This document shows positions 1-9,965 of a DNA stretch of 64,000 nucleotides, in pieces. The number at the start of each line of letters is the position of its first letter. Positions within the stretch are counted from its first letter, which is position 1. The translations under genes and the position numbers were made by a program. Origin of the DNA: Pasteurella multocida subsp. multocida OH4807 (GTDB taxonomy: Bacteria; Pseudomonadota; Gammaproteobacteria; Enterobacterales; Pasteurellaceae); the NCBI GenBank assembly GCA_000973525.1, contig CP004391.1:248001-312000 (forward strand), in the 5' to 3' direction. The notes under the pieces are model-generated. The model ran no database searches. It had not been told where the DNA came from and was given only the letters and a program-made list of their open reading frames with translations.

Positions 1-83
1 TCAGCTCGAACACTCGCTTCTGTAGCTGTCGCTACGGCTAATCCTACAAAAGCAATAGAAACAAGTTGCTTTAATTTATTCAT
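1..83 (-). CDS. Exported protein of unknown function, N-terminus only
   Basis: The gene runs off the left edge; 27 codons are visible. They begin MNKLKQLVSIAFVGLAVATA, with a short positive start and a hydrophobic core, which reads as a cleavable signal peptide with likely cleavage near ATA or TEA. A good ribosome site (GGGAGAA) lies about 8 bases before the ATG. The mature protein is outside the window, so function cannot be assigned. It is on the same strand as sppA and downstream of it. Confidence 0.6.
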   Translation of the reverse strand, partial: MNKLKQLVSIAFVGLAVATATEASVRA

Positions 84-162
84 TCTTATTCTCCCACAAA
101 TTATAAAAAATAAGCAAACTACCAAAATATAATATTGAATGGTTTGCACATTCTAACGAATC

Positions 163-2043
163 TTATTTTATAACACTACAAGTTAAACAATATAAATATT
201 GTCCTTTCGGATCATTCATTTTATTTAATAATCCGAATTGCTGGGTGACATGATGATACTCAAGCGGCATTCCGACTGTTTCAGACAAGGTTTGCTTCAC
301 CAAAAGTTGCATATTATGTTTGATATCACGTAGTACACTATTCAACAAATTTTCATCCGTTTCAACCAACCATTCAACAGCGAAATCAGTAATTTTCTCT
401 GACTCTTGTAATGACTGATTGACTAACTCTGCTGCTTTTGCCACCGCAATATCGAACGCCCCTATCTCGTCTACTAACTGATATTTCAGCGCTTCTTCTC
501 CTAACCAAATTTTACCTTGTGCAACCTTATCTACCTCAGCTTTGCTTAAGCCACGCCCTTCGCTAACAATCGATAAAAACTTATCGTAGCCATGCTCAAT
601 TTCCAGTTGGAAAACATCATTTAATTCAGTGGATATCCCACTTAGCCCAGAGATATCACTCAATGGAGAAGTTGATACGCCATCAGCAAAAATCCCGACT
701 TTTTGAATGGTTTTCTCGAACGTTGGAAACAAGGCGAAAATACCAATAGAACCTGTGATCGTATTTTTATCTGCGACAATATAATCTGCTGGGCTTGAAA
801 TCCAATAGCCTCCCGAAGCTGCCATCGCCCCCATAGAAACTACCACAGGTTTACCAATGTTTTGTAATTGTTTGATTTCTTGACGAATAATCTCAGCAGC
901 AAAGGCACTACCACCAGGACTGTTTACACGTAATACTACGGCTTTTATCGCATCATCATAATATGCCTGACGCAATAAACGAGCAATAGTATCCCCACCC
1001 ACTTCATGTTCATCACTTTCCCCATCAATAATTGCGCCTTCTACATTCACAACCGCAATCTTATGTGCCCCTTCTTTCACTAAACGATCGGGTAAGACTG
1101 ACAAATATTGATCGAACTCGACTAACTTTGCATTTCCTTCTTCATCTTCACCAAACCATTCAATGAGTTTATTTTCCATGTCTAAACTGGTTGCCAAACC
1201 TGTTACGAGACCACGTTGTTGGCTATAAGCTGTTTGATTACCTTTTAATTCTCGAAGTGCCTGAATATAGGTCTTTGCATCAGGTAACACAGCATGGCTA
1301 TCAATCTGACGATTCCGTGCAACAGTTTGTTTATAATTGCTCCACATCTGCCCCAACCATTGTGCTAAATCCGCTTTTGCTTCTGGAGACATATCATCAC
1401 GTAAAAAAGGCTCAACAGCGGATTTATACGTTCCAACACGGAAAACATGAGCAGTAGTATCAAGTTTATCTAGCAGCGACTTAAAATATAAACTTTCTTG
1501 ACGTAACCCAGTTATATCAACATGACCAATCGGGTTAATATAAATTTCATCCGCATAACTGGCTAATAAATATTGTGACTGGCTCAAGCTGTCCGCAAAT
1601 GCAATAACGGGTTTATTCGATGTTTTAAATGTATTAATCGCTTGTCCAACATATTCGAGTGCAGGTAAATCCGCCCCTTCAAAGAAATTTAGATCTAAAA
1701 CAAGACCACGGATACGTTCATCCTTTGCAGCCTGTTCAACAGTATAGACCACATCAAAAGTCGAAATCTGTCTTGGAATATGTTGGTTATTTAATTCTTT
1801 TAATGCACTCTGCCAAGACATCGTTTCTTCTCGGTTATCTGCTAAATATCCATCCAAATTCAAGAGCAATGCCCCTTGATCGCCTGTTAAGATTACATTG
1901 TGTGTTTTATTAAGATTCGTAAAAATCCCTACTAATGCTGCAAATAACAGCACAAAAACCAAAAATACAATATTCATGACTACATCACGAATAAAATTGA
2001 GAACACGCCAACAATATGTCAAAAAACGCATAATTAATTGCAT
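163..2043 (-). CDS. sppA: Protease IV, signal peptide peptidase SppA
   Basis: Inner-membrane serine protease that degrades cleaved signal peptides. At 626 residues it is close to the 618 of E. coli SppA, so it is the long, duplicated form. A membrane anchor spans about residues 22-42. The Ser-Lys dyad is visible: Lys207 in GTYKSAVEP in the N-terminal half and Ser410 in AMAASGGYW in the C-terminal half. The start at 2043 is favoured by a GAGGT ribosome site 5 bases upstream; an internal Met at codon 5 has no such site. It diverges from the ydjA-like gene and is monocistronic or co-transcribed with the exported protein at the left edge. Confidence 0.95.
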   Translation of the reverse strand: MQLIMRFLTYCWRVLNFIRDVVMNIVFLVFVLLFAALVGIFTNLNKTHNVILTGDQGALLLNLDGYLADNREETMSWQSALKELNNQHIPRQISTFDVVYTVEQAAKDERIRGLVLDLNFFEGADLPALEYVGQAINTFKTSNKPVIAFADSLSQSQYLLASYADEIYINPIGHVDITGLRQESLYFKSLLDKLDTTAHVFRVGTYKSAVEPFLRDDMSPEAKADLAQWLGQMWSNYKQTVARNRQIDSHAVLPDAKTYIQALRELKGNQTAYSQQRGLVTGLATSLDMENKLIEWFGEDEEGNAKLVEFDQYLSVLPDRLVKEGAHKIAVVNVEGAIIDGESDEHEVGGDTIARLLRQAYYDDAIKAVVLRVNSPGGSAFAAEIIRQEIKQLQNIGKPVVVSMGAMAASGGYWISSPADYIVADKNTITGSIGIFALFPTFEKTIQKVGIFADGVSTSPLSDISGLSGISTELNDVFQLEIEHGYDKFLSIVSEGRGLSKAEVDKVAQGKIWLGEEALKYQLVDEIGAFDIAVAKAAELVNQSLQESEKITDFAVEWLVETDENLLNSVLRDIKHNMQLLVKQTLSETVGMPLEYHHVTQQFGLLNKMNDPKGQYLYCLTCSVIK

Positions 2044-2167
2044 AACACCTCATCATGATTAGAACCGAAAAAGAAGTTGCGCTAAAATACCATAAACTTT
2101 ACTGACAATAAACGTCTCTTCCCAAATATGCTAAATCGACCGCACATTAATGATAAGGAGAAACTTC

Positions 2168-2722
2168 ATGGATGCATTACAGTTATTAACCACACGTCGC
2201 TCGGAAAAAAAATTAACTTTCCCCGCTCCAAATAAAGAGCAGCTACAATTGATTTTTCAAGCTGCCCTCAATGTTCCCGATCATGGCCGTTTACACCCTT
2301 ATCGATTTGTCGTCATCGAGGGGGAGGCTTTTGCAAAATTTGAAACATTATTAAAGCAAACAGTACACGAGTTTGCTTTAGGAGAAGAAAAACTGAAAAA
2401 AGCAGAAAATCTGGCACAACGTGCTCCGATGGTCATCGCTGTCATTTCAAGTATTAATGACAGCAATGCCAAAATACCAGGGTGGGAACAAATGCTTACA
2501 GCAGGTTGTGCAGCTTATGCCATACAACTGGCTGCTAATGCGCAAGGCTTTGCTAATGTTTGGATAACAGGGAAATGGGTAAATGGCACAGCACTACGTA
2601 CGGTATTTCATTGCCAAAACAGTGAAAAAGTGATCGCACTGCTTATGTTAGGCACAGCCGCAGAAAAAACAGAAAGAGAAAAAAAATCCCCCGAAATAGC
2701 TTCATTTATCTCTTATTTATAA
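2168..2722 (+). CDS. ydjA: NAD(P)H nitroreductase, YdjA family
   Basis: Small FMN-dependent oxidoreductase of the nitroreductase fold, 184 residues, the length of E. coli YdjA (183). The family N-terminus is clear (MDALQLLTTRRS), followed by APDH-like NVPDHGRLHPYRF and by WEQMLTAGCAAYA around the middle, the flavin and dimer region. The physiological substrate of the family is unknown. The start at 2168 is chosen because AAGGAGA lies about 7 bases upstream; an in-frame ATG at 2150 overlaps that ribosome site and is unlikely. A perfect 24-base palindrome follows the stop codon. Confidence 0.88.
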   Translation: MDALQLLTTRRSEKKLTFPAPNKEQLQLIFQAALNVPDHGRLHPYRFVVIEGEAFAKFETLLKQTVHEFALGEEKLKKAENLAQRAPMVIAVISSINDSNAKIPGWEQMLTAGCAAYAIQLAANAQGFANVWITGKWVNGTALRTVFHCQNSEKVIALLMLGTAAEKTEREKKSPEIASFISYL

Positions 2723-2725
2723 GAC

Positions 2726-2749
2726 AAAGGACAGATTAATCTGTCCTTT
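2726..2749. terminator. Hairpin between converging ydjA-like and licD genes
   Basis: Perfect inverted repeat AAAGGACAGATT/AATCTGTCCTTT lying between two convergent stop codons (2722 and 2752). The T-run is short on both sides, so efficiency is uncertain, but the position fits a shared bidirectional terminator. Confidence 0.6.
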
Positions 2750-2751
2750 CA

Positions 2752-3555
2752 TTATTCTTCCAAGATATAAGCTTCAAGCGTGTGATGAGGTTTTTGTTGT
2801 TCTAGTGGGGGGAGTGTCATGTAGTCGCCATAATACATCGTGAGATGCTCATGATACCCATTCATAACTGGTAACTTATACCCTTCAAAGTCCAAATAAA
2901 CGACATCATTAAAATACGCTTTTGGCATATAAGATTTTTGCCACCCACCGTAGTCCGATAAGACTAATCCAATATAATCTGTTTTCTCTATTGGATATTT
3001 ATCTTGAAATGTCTTCAAATTTGCCATCATCTTATTAAATAAATAATGAGATAAATTAGAAAAAAGCATATGAGTCAATGAATTTTCTTTTGCCCGATAC
3101 CATCTTTTACGGCACGAAGAAAAACGCAATTTAACCCGTCGATGCTTTTTCATCACTTGATAAATGATATCTGGTTGGTGAGGAACGCCATCCCAAATAA
3201 AAATATCAATAAAAATACCAGATACTCTCCCCTTGGTATCGACAATTTGTGTTTTATTATCAAAAATCTTCGACATTTCTCCAGGAATCGCACTATGAAT
3301 ATCTTCAGCAGGGGATAATATATATCGTGTATGCTGCTGTGCAGACCAAACTTGAACAAATCGTGCATATTCATCCCGACACATGTACACATCAATATCG
3401 TCATCCCAAGGGATAAAGCCTTGATGACGAACTGCACCAATAAGCGTTCCACCACCGAGTGAATATTTAATCTGATGTTCCGAACAAATTTGATCAAAAT
3501 ACTTGAGAATATCTAAAGTAATCAATTGATGTTCTCTGAGCGTGATTTGTCTCAT
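2752..3555 (-). CDS. licD: LicD-family phosphocholine transferase
   Basis: Predicted to transfer phosphocholine from CDP-choline to a lipopolysaccharide sugar, the last step of the pathway encoded by the three genes before it. The 267 residues carry the LicD signature near residues 35-58: GGGTLIGAVRHQGF followed by IPWDDDIDV, the acidic metal-binding cluster. It starts 1 base after the licC stop, with its ribosome site (AGGAAA) inside licC, so translation is probably coupled. Homologues in P. multocida are also called pcgD. The acceptor sugar cannot be read from sequence. Teichoic-acid LicD roles are excluded by the Gram-negative context. Confidence 0.88.
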   Translation of the reverse strand: MRQITLREHQLITLDILKYFDQICSEHQIKYSLGGGTLIGAVRHQGFIPWDDDIDVYMCRDEYARFVQVWSAQQHTRYILSPAEDIHSAIPGEMSKIFDNKTQIVDTKGRVSGIFIDIFIWDGVPHQPDIIYQVMKKHRRVKLRFSSCRKRWYRAKENSLTHMLFSNLSHYLFNKMMANLKTFQDKYPIEKTDYIGLVLSDYGGWQKSYMPKAYFNDVVYLDFEGYKLPVMNGYHEHLTMYYGDYMTLPPLEQQKPHHTLEAYILEE

Positions 3556-3556
3556 A

Positions 3557-4252
3557 TTAATTTCCTGCTAAGCTTTTCAAAATAAATTCGTATTGAATTA
3601 CATTGTCCATTTCATATCCATCAGATAATGCCACTTCTTTTGTCATGACATCCAATTCTTTCATTTGCTTCATAGGAATATTATCCCAATACAAACTCGA
3701 CTGACTTAACGTATTGTGATCAAGATAGTGAGGGAGCACAGATTTTATCTTACGGCAATCTTCATCTGCCCAAAAAGAAACACCTAATAAACTCGGCAAG
3801 TGCTTATTTGTAACTTCTATTTTTTCTACTTTTCCTTCAGCCGTTAAAATTGGCACCCATTCTTTATCTTCACTCTCTGGCCTTTGAACAACAAAATAGC
3901 AACTTTTCTCTGGTTTTGTCAAAAAAATATTCTTAAATAACACTACATCAGAATCGATCACAAAACTATCCGAAAAATAATCTTTTGCAGTAAAAAAGGA
4001 ATAAATACTATTATATTCACGGTATTTAGCATTATATAAAAGATGGCAGCCATATTGTTCTGCTAAGTAATCAAACTGCTCTGACAAATGTCCTGTTACA
4101 ATATAAATCTCATTTATATTCGCTTGTTTTAAATATTGAATAGTTCGTTCAATATTAGGAGTATTATCAATGGGTAAGAGCGCTTTATGAGTTTTTTGTG
4201 TAATTTCTTTAAAACGACTGCCTAACCCAGCGGCAAGTATAATTGCATTCAT
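3557..4252 (-). CDS. licC: Choline-phosphate cytidylyltransferase LicC
   Basis: Makes CDP-choline from phosphocholine and CTP, supplying LicD. The 231 residues start with the nucleotidyltransferase motif MNAIILAAGLGSRFKE and continue with the conserved THKALLPID, typical of sugar-phosphate and choline-phosphate cytidylyltransferases. The start overlaps the licB stop by four bases (ATGA), with AAGGAAAGG just upstream. The lic neighbours distinguish it from generic sugar nucleotidyltransferases. Equivalent P. multocida genes have been named pcgC. Confidence 0.9.
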   Translation of the reverse strand: MNAIILAAGLGSRFKEITQKTHKALLPIDNTPNIERTIQYLKQANINEIYIVTGHLSEQFDYLAEQYGCHLLYNAKYREYNSIYSFFTAKDYFSDSFVIDSDVVLFKNIFLTKPEKSCYFVVQRPESEDKEWVPILTAEGKVEKIEVTNKHLPSLLGVSFWADEDCRKIKSVLPHYLDHNTLSQSSLYWDNIPMKQMKELDVMTKEVALSDGYEMDNVIQYEFILKSLAGN

Positions 4253-5160
4253 AGCCTTTCCTTATGTTCTTTTAATGTCAATCCTGCCCCTAAAATCACA
4301 CCTAGTACTAATAACATCGTGGCAAAATTCACATCAGTATCATTAACAACCAACCCAATCAAAATAATCCAAAATCCGTATGTAATATTCAACATCATTG
4401 CACGAATAGGTTTGATCAAATAAATTGCTCTGTAGTATAAAAAATAAGACATCATGGATGAAAAGATAATAAAAATAATCAAAGTCAAAAAGTGCGTATT
4501 TTTAAATGAAGGTAAAAAATCCAAAAAGGCGACATCGAATGACAAAAGTAATATCAAATACCCAATACTAGAACCGAGTTGTCTCAAAAAATAAGCAACA
4601 GAGGAAGGAATCGACTGCATGACATAAGAAGAAATTACAATTTCACTGCCCCAACTGAGCGCACAGACAACAGCTAACGCGATTCCCAATACAGAAAATT
4701 GTGCATTGTTTGCATCAATACCTAATAAAATAGTACAGCCGATTGCAAGAGACAAACCAATTACACCTGTTTTGGTCATCGAATCTTTTAAGAATAAAAC
4801 TGCTAAAATAGCGCCAAATACAGGATAGACTGATGAAATTGGTGCAGCATAGCCTACACCAATATATTGAATTGCTTGTAGATAACACAGCATACCAATC
4901 GGTCCACCAATAATGCCCGCCAAAACACCTAGTATGGTACCTTTATTCTTGAACTTAATGGTCGATAAACTTTTTAATTTATAGTGTGAAATGCCACAAA
5001 AAATAAAGGCTGTGCTTTCAATGATAAATAATAAACATAACACTATTGCAAGTGATGTGGTAAAAGGATAAGTAGTATTTAAAATTTCATACAAAATCCC
5101 TGCAATACCCCATAATAACCCCGAAAAAATCCCTGCTAAATAGCCTTTATATTTGTTCAT
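4249..5160 (-). CDS. licB: Choline permease LicB, drug/metabolite transporter fold
   Basis: Predicted choline importer of the EamA/DMT superfamily. The 303 residues form about ten hydrophobic helices in two repeated halves; the first half starts with GYLAGIFSGLLWGIAG and the second with LGIALAVVCALSWGSE, the usual paired-repeat pattern. It is 9 bases after licA and overlaps licC, so it belongs to the same transcript. Assignment to choline rather than another solute rests on its place between the choline kinase and the cytidylyltransferase. Confidence 0.88.
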   Translation of the reverse strand: MNKYKGYLAGIFSGLLWGIAGILYEILNTTYPFTTSLAIVLCLLFIIESTAFIFCGISHYKLKSLSTIKFKNKGTILGVLAGIIGGPIGMLCYLQAIQYIGVGYAAPISSVYPVFGAILAVLFLKDSMTKTGVIGLSLAIGCTILLGIDANNAQFSVLGIALAVVCALSWGSEIVISSYVMQSIPSSVAYFLRQLGSSIGYLILLLSFDVAFLDFLPSFKNTHFLTLIIFIIFSSMMSYFLYYRAIYLIKPIRAMMLNITYGFWIILIGLVVNDTDVNFATMLLVLGVILGAGLTLKEHKERL

Positions 5161-5169
5161 CGTATATCC

Positions 5170-6051
5170 TTAAGCTTGCTTCCATTCACTCATAAATGAA
5201 ATCGCTCTTTCGAGGCGCCGCTGACCGTAGTCATCAAAAAATTCATTATTTTCTTCTTTGACTAACGTCCAGACAAACCACAACACATCTTGTGTAAATT
5301 GATAAAATTGAATTTTTGTTAGCATGACGGTAGAAATCGGTTCATCTTGAAAATAATGCAGTAAAAAAGTCTTTTTTTGCTCATCATTTAGTCTTGCTTC
5401 TAAGAAAAAGGCCGCAAGATCAAACATGGGATCATTCATACCTGAATATTCCCAATCAATAAAATAAATATCTTGCTTTTTTAAAAGAATATTTTCAGGA
5501 ACTAAATCATTATGACACGCTACCATTGTCACAGCGTGATCTGACAAATAATTATTCACAAATTGAAAAAAATCCAGCAATTCAGGGATACGTTCATGAC
5601 AATGATAAAAGCGTGACTTATCTTTTAAGAGAGCAAGATATTTATCAAACTCACCAAACACATCAAAACGGTTGGCTAGCTTTGAATGACTTTGATGAAG
5701 TGCACGTAGTTTGTGTGCTACTTGAATTAAATGAAAAGTGTCCTTAATTGTCTCATGATTTAGCGTGGTGCTATCTGACAAATATTTAGTAATTTTAATC
5801 CCTGATTCTGGGTCTAAAAAACAGGTTTCTACGTTAAACCCTGCTTTTGCCATCGCAACACTATTGATGGCTTCATGATCTCGAACAATCAGGCTTTCTG
5901 TCATTGCACCAGGGATTCTGACAACATACTGCTCTTGTTGTGTCGTAACAAGATAATTTTTGTTTGTCATTCCGCCCAAAAACATGACATTAACGATATC
6001 AGTTATTGCTAAACCTAGCCTATCCCTAATAATAGTTTTAATTTCTTCCAT
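5170..6051 (-). CDS. licA: Choline kinase LicA
   Basis: Phosphorylates choline, the first intracellular step toward phosphocholine decoration. The 293 residues have the aminoglycoside/choline kinase fold: a nucleotide-loop region (FLGGMTNKNYLV near residues 24-35), the catalytic Brenner motif CHNDLVPENIL near 179-189 and the metal-binding IDWEYSG near 198-204. H. influenzae licA carries CAAT repeats after its start for on/off switching; here the first codons and the upstream 15 bases contain no repeat tract. It starts 14 bases after the preceding gene and seems to lack its own promoter. P. multocida homologues are also called pcgA. Confidence 0.9.
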   Translation of the reverse strand: MEEIKTIIRDRLGLAITDIVNVMFLGGMTNKNYLVTTQQEQYVVRIPGAMTESLIVRDHEAINSVAMAKAGFNVETCFLDPESGIKITKYLSDSTTLNHETIKDTFHLIQVAHKLRALHQSHSKLANRFDVFGEFDKYLALLKDKSRFYHCHERIPELLDFFQFVNNYLSDHAVTMVACHNDLVPENILLKKQDIYFIDWEYSGMNDPMFDLAAFFLEARLNDEQKKTFLLHYFQDEPISTVMLTKIQFYQFTQDVLWFVWTLVKEENNEFFDDYGQRRLERAISFMSEWKQA

Positions 6052-6065
6052 AATATCTCATTTCA

Positions 6066-6842
6066 TTAATTCAGTTGTTCTTTATCATTTATAGCATCAC
6101 ATTCCCAACCACTGTATTCGCCACCAAATTGATTGGCAAGTTCTTCGCATTCTTCAACGACTTGAAAAATATCTGCATTATCTAAACGCATATCCTGCGC
6201 TAATTTGACAAGATACTTTTCCTCCTCTTCCTCTTCAAGAGGAATTGGTACATTACTATATTGCAGAGAAACAAAATCAATGTTCTGAATATTTACCTGT
6301 TCCATAAAACGAAACATATTCTCTTCATCATCAAAATAAAAAGTATGTTCAATAACATAAGTATCTGAAAGATCACGACCATTTTGACTTAATAAAGCTA
6401 ATACCTCTTCTGTCGCATTTATTTTCATTTCTAATGGAGAAGGCAATAAAAAATCAAAGTAAATATCCCAGTGTGGATCGTCTTGACTCTCAATGTGTTC
6501 AATATAGTCAAATTGATGTAGCACATCTAGACAAGGTTCAAGATCGCCACAATAAAAATAAAGTTGTGCCTTACCTGCTGAAAAAACATATCCTGCATAT
6601 AAGGTATTGGCTAAGGCGCTAAGCTGTGTTGATACTTTTAAAATATGTGTCATCAATGTTTGGTAAACCTGATGTGCAGGTAATTCGCTATCATCCATCA
6701 CCTCGTATGCAAATTGAAGTTGGATAATCTTGTGACTGGTTTCCGAGGGAAATTTTGTTAAAATATCAAGATTCACAGAAAAGATGGCAAGTTTACCATT
6801 CACTAATGAGCGATAATGTTGCCAGCTTTGTTCTAATGTCAT
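6066..6842 (-). CDS. DUF695/RraB-type two-domain protein (TIGR01619-like)
   Basis: Cytoplasmic protein of 258 residues, very acidic near its end (a run of six Glu around 204-209). The N-terminal part (about 10-140) looks like DUF695, including AQLYFYCGD and DPHWDIYFDFL. The C-terminal part (about 148-248) resembles RraB, the regulator of RNase E: NGRDLSDTYVIEH, then FYFDDEENMFRFM. I recall H. influenzae HI0040 as a homologue next to xthA, as here. A role in RNA turnover is inference from the RraB-like half. It lies 15 bases after xthA and 14 bases before licA, so all six genes may share one transcript. Confidence 0.75.
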   Translation of the reverse strand: MTLEQSWQHYRSLVNGKLAIFSVNLDILTKFPSETSHKIIQLQFAYEVMDDSELPAHQVYQTLMTHILKVSTQLSALANTLYAGYVFSAGKAQLYFYCGDLEPCLDVLHQFDYIEHIESQDDPHWDIYFDFLLPSPLEMKINATEEVLALLSQNGRDLSDTYVIEHTFYFDDEENMFRFMEQVNIQNIDFVSLQYSNVPIPLEEEEEEKYLVKLAQDMRLDNADIFQVVEECEELANQFGGEYSGWECDAINDKEQLN

Positions 6843-6857
6843 GGGATTACCCTAACC

Positions 6858-7661
6858 TTATTTAAATACAGCCCAAACCGGTGCATGATCAGAAGGCTTA
6901 TCCATTGCACGAATATCTAATGCAATCCCAGTATCTATACAACGTGCTACTAAACTCTGATTAGCAATAATATGGTCAATGCGTAAACCACGATTATCAT
7001 CGAACCCTTTTGAACGGTAATCAAACCACGAGAATTTATCGTTTACATCTGGATTTAGATGACGGAAAGTATCGACCATACCATAACCATATAAACGATT
7101 CATCCATTCTCTTTCTTCTGGTAAGAAAGAACATTTTCCTGTGCGTAGCCAACGTTTACGATTTTCATCGCCAATTCCAATATCTAAGTCAGTTGGACTG
7201 ATATTCATATCTCCCATAATAATAATAGGATTCGCGGCATTGTGGTCCTTTTCTAAATACTGTTGTAAATCGGCATAAAATTTTTCTTTAGCTGGAAATT
7301 TGGTTTCATGTTGACGACTTTCTCCCTGCGGGAAATAGCCGTTAATCACGGTCAATAAACCAAAATCCGTTTCAAAATCTGCCATAATAATACGCTTCTG
7401 AGCATCTTCCGCATCCGTTGGAAAGCCTTTACGTACTGCTTTTGGCGCCTGTTTCGTTAAAAGTGCGACGCCATAATGTCCTTTTTGACCATGATGAAAA
7501 ACGTGATAACCCAAGTGTTCAACTAATTCATAAGGAAAAACCTCATCTGCGACTTTAATCTCTTGCAACCCTAAAATATCTGGCTGATATTTCTCAATAA
7601 TCGCTTCTAACTGGTGAGGTCGGGCACGCAATCCATTAATATTAAAAGAGATAATTTTCAT
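6858..7661 (-). CDS. xthA: Exodeoxyribonuclease III
   Basis: AP endonuclease and 3'-5' exonuclease of base-excision repair, 267 residues (E. coli 268). The endonuclease/exonuclease/phosphatase fold motifs are in order: [11 protein letters not shown] at the start, LGLQEIK with the metal-binding Glu near 34, GDMNISPTD near 150-158, and the C-terminal SDHAPVWA with the catalytic His. It is the first gene of the minus-strand run that continues through the RraB-like gene into licABCD. The divergent acs gene lies 265 bases away. Confidence 0.95.
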   Translation of the reverse strand: MKIISFNINGLRARPHQLEAIIEKYQPDILGLQEIKVADEVFPYELVEHLGYHVFHHGQKGHYGVALLTKQAPKAVRKGFPTDAEDAQKRIIMADFETDFGLLTVINGYFPQGESRQHETKFPAKEKFYADLQQYLEKDHNAANPIIIMGDMNISPTDLDIGIGDENRKRWLRTGKCSFLPEEREWMNRLYGYGMVDTFRHLNPDVNDKFSWFDYRSKGFDDNRGLRIDHIIANQSLVARCIDTGIALDIRAMDKPSDHAPVWAVFK

Positions 7662-7926
7662 TATAAGTATTCCTATTTCACTTGGTATTATTTGAGCTAA
7701 TGATTATATCGAATATTCATACCATACTGAACTACTAAACTGCACCTTTTATTGCAAACAAATCAATAATGTGAAAAGGTAGCCGTTTTTCTGCTATTTG
7801 CTCAGTTTTTTTCAAAAAATGTGATCTCACGCAATAACATTTCATTAACAACCATTGAACATTTAATAAACATATTTTACATTGAAACGACTCCACAAAT
7901 TATTCAAACACGATGCCGGAGGATCT

Positions 7927-9888
7927 ATGCCGCACAATTCAATGTTAAAAGAAAATCGTATTTTCAAACCAACAGATGAATTTCGTCGTCAAGCCAATAT
8001 TTCAGGCTTAGAAACTTATCAAGAGCTGTGGGAATTTGCAGATAAAGATTACTTAACTTATTGGAGTGATCTTGCCCGTGAACTCATCACGTGGAAAAAG
8101 CCGTTCATGAATATTTTTGATGACAGCAATGCCCCATTTTATAAATGGTTTTCTGATGGCACATTAAATGTTTCCTATAACTGTCTTGATCGCCATCTCC
8201 CCGACAAATCCGAAAAAACAGCCATTATTTTTGAATCAGATTTTGGTCAGGTTCAACTTTATACTTATGCCAAATTGCATAATCGTGTTTGTCGCTTTGC
8301 CAATGCATTACGCCAATTAGGCATCAAAAAAGGAGATCGTGTCATCATTTATCTGCCAATGATCGTGGAATCCGTCATTGCAATGCAAGCTTGTGCAAGA
8401 ATTGGGGCGGTTCACTCTGTCGTTTTTGGTGGTTTTTCTGCAAGCGCCCTGCGCGATCGCATTGAGGATGCAGAGGCAACATTAGTCATCACCGCTAACG
8501 GTGGCTTGCGTGGTGGGAAAATCATTCCGTTGAAAGCCACTGTCGACGAAACTTTGGAAATGGGCTGTAAAACCGTTGAAAACGTAGTTGTTTTCCACCG
8601 AGTAAATATCGATACACCTTGGAAAAAAGGGCGTGATTTATGGTGGGATGAATTGACAGCCAACCAACCTGCATTTTGTGAACCAGAATGGATGAATGCC
8701 GAAGATCCACTATTCATTCTGTATACTTCTGGTTCAACAGGCAAACCCAAAGGCATTGTACATAGTACTGGGGGCTATTTATTAGGCGCACTTAATTCTT
8801 TCCGTAATGTGTTTGACAATAAACCGAATGATATTTTCTGGTGTACTGCTGATGTAGGCTGGATTACAGGTCACTCTTACGTCTGTTATGGACCGCTTGC
8901 CAATGGTGCAACACAACTGATGTTTGAAGGCGTCCCAAGTTACCCTGACCCAGGTCGCATTTGGCGTATGATACAACGTCACAAAGTGAATGTATTTTAC
9001 ACCTCCCCCACATTAATCCGCTCCTTAACACGTTTAGGCGATCATATTCCGAATAAATATGATTTATCTACATTACGCTTACTTGGCAGCGTGGGCGAAC
9101 CGATTAACCCATCTGCGTGGATGTGGTTCTATGAAGTAGTCGGTAAAAGTCGCTGTCCCATCGTGGATACTTGGTGGCAAACCGAAACAGGCTCCATTAT
9201 GCTTGCCCCAATGCCGGGCATTATTGCAACAAAACCAGGCTCTTGTACCCTTCCATTACCAGGCATTATGGCGGATGTACTCGATGAGAAAGGGCAAAAA
9301 TGTGATGTGGAACAAGGCGGCGCATTAGTGATTAAACGTCCATTCCCATCAATGTTGCGTACTATCTGGAACGATCCTGAACGTTACAAATCCACTTACT
9401 TCCCTCCAGAATATGGTGGCAAATACTATATTGCAGGTGATAACGCTCACCGCGATAAAGACGGCTATTTCTGGATTTTAGGGCGTACCGATGATGTATT
9501 AAATGTTTCTGGTCATCGCCTTGGTACGATGGAAATCGAATCTGCTTTAGTTGCTAATCCAAAAGTGGCAGAAGCAGCAGTAGTCGGTAAACCAGACGAA
9601 ATCAAAGGGGAAGCTGTGGTAGCATTTGTGGTTTTAAACGATATCCGTCCAGAAGGTGATGAGGCGCGCCAACTAGCAGAAGAACTTAAAGCCTGGGTAT
9701 CAAATGAAATTGGTAAAATTGCACGCCCCGAAGATATTCGTTTTGCGGATAATTTACCAAAAACGCGTTCAGGTAAAATTATGCGACGCTTATTACGATC
9801 TATTGCAAAAAATGAACTGATCACGCAAGATATTTCTACCTTAGAAAACCCACAAATCATTGGGCAATTACAGCAACAATGGTTATAA
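7927..9888 (+). CDS. acs: Acetyl-CoA synthetase (AMP-forming)
   Basis: Activates acetate to acetyl-CoA through acetyl-AMP, allowing scavenging of low acetate; it complements the reversible AckA-Pta route at 17.3-20.8 kb. From 7927 it is 653 residues (E. coli 652). Motifs: the ATP loop [11 protein letters not shown], the adenylate motif WWQTETG, and the C-terminal [11 protein letters not shown] holding the lysine that protein acetylases modify in this family. The 7927 ATG follows GGAGGA and gives the family length; an in-frame ATG at 7882 would add 15 residues and has no obvious ribosome site. Confidence 0.94.
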   Translation: MPHNSMLKENRIFKPTDEFRRQANISGLETYQELWEFADKDYLTYWSDLARELITWKKPFMNIFDDSNAPFYKWFSDGTLNVSYNCLDRHLPDKSEKTAIIFESDFGQVQLYTYAKLHNRVCRFANALRQLGIKKGDRVIIYLPMIVESVIAMQACARIGAVHSVVFGGFSASALRDRIEDAEATLVITANGGLRGGKIIPLKATVDETLEMGCKTVENVVVFHRVNIDTPWKKGRDLWWDELTANQPAFCEPEWMNAEDPLFILYTSGSTGKPKGIVHSTGGYLLGALNSFRNVFDNKPNDIFWCTADVGWITGHSYVCYGPLANGATQLMFEGVPSYPDPGRIWRMIQRHKVNVFYTSPTLIRSLTRLGDHIPNKYDLSTLRLLGSVGEPINPSAWMWFYEVVGKSRCPIVDTWWQTETGSIMLAPMPGIIATKPGSCTLPLPGIMADVLDEKGQKCDVEQGGALVIKRPFPSMLRTIWNDPERYKSTYFPPEYGGKYYIAGDNAHRDKDGYFWILGRTDDVLNVSGHRLGTMEIESALVANPKVAEAAVVGKPDEIKGEAVVAFVVLNDIRPEGDEARQLAEELKAWVSNEIGKIARPEDIRFADNLPKTRSGKIMRRLLRSIAKNELITQDISTLENPQIIGQLQQQWL

Positions 9889-9897
9889 ACACATAAC

Positions 9898-9927
9898 AAA
9901 GCCCCTTAAGTTCTTTAAGGGGCTTTC
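9898..9927. terminator. Hairpin between acs and folE
   Basis: Inverted repeat AAAGCCCCTTAA/TTAAGGGGCTTT with a GC-rich core, between the convergent ends of acs and folE. T-tracts are short on both sides, so it is a probable but not ideal bidirectional terminator. An uptake core (9935-9943) lies directly beyond it. Confidence 0.65.
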
Positions 9928-9965
9928 TGTTCAAAAGTGCGGTCGATTTTTTAAAATTTCTTAAA

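Noticed and set aside
1191..1913. Plus-strand frames inside sppA (1191-1457, 1659-1913)
   Set aside because: Shadows of a well-supported gene on the other strand, with no ribosome sites.
6030..6065. Possible phase-variation repeat at the licA start
   Set aside because: No CAAT or other tandem short repeat is present in the first codons or the gap before them.
7795..7850. TGTGATCTCACG before acs as a CRP site
   Set aside because: The half sites are only two bases apart rather than the six of a CRP site; at best a half site.
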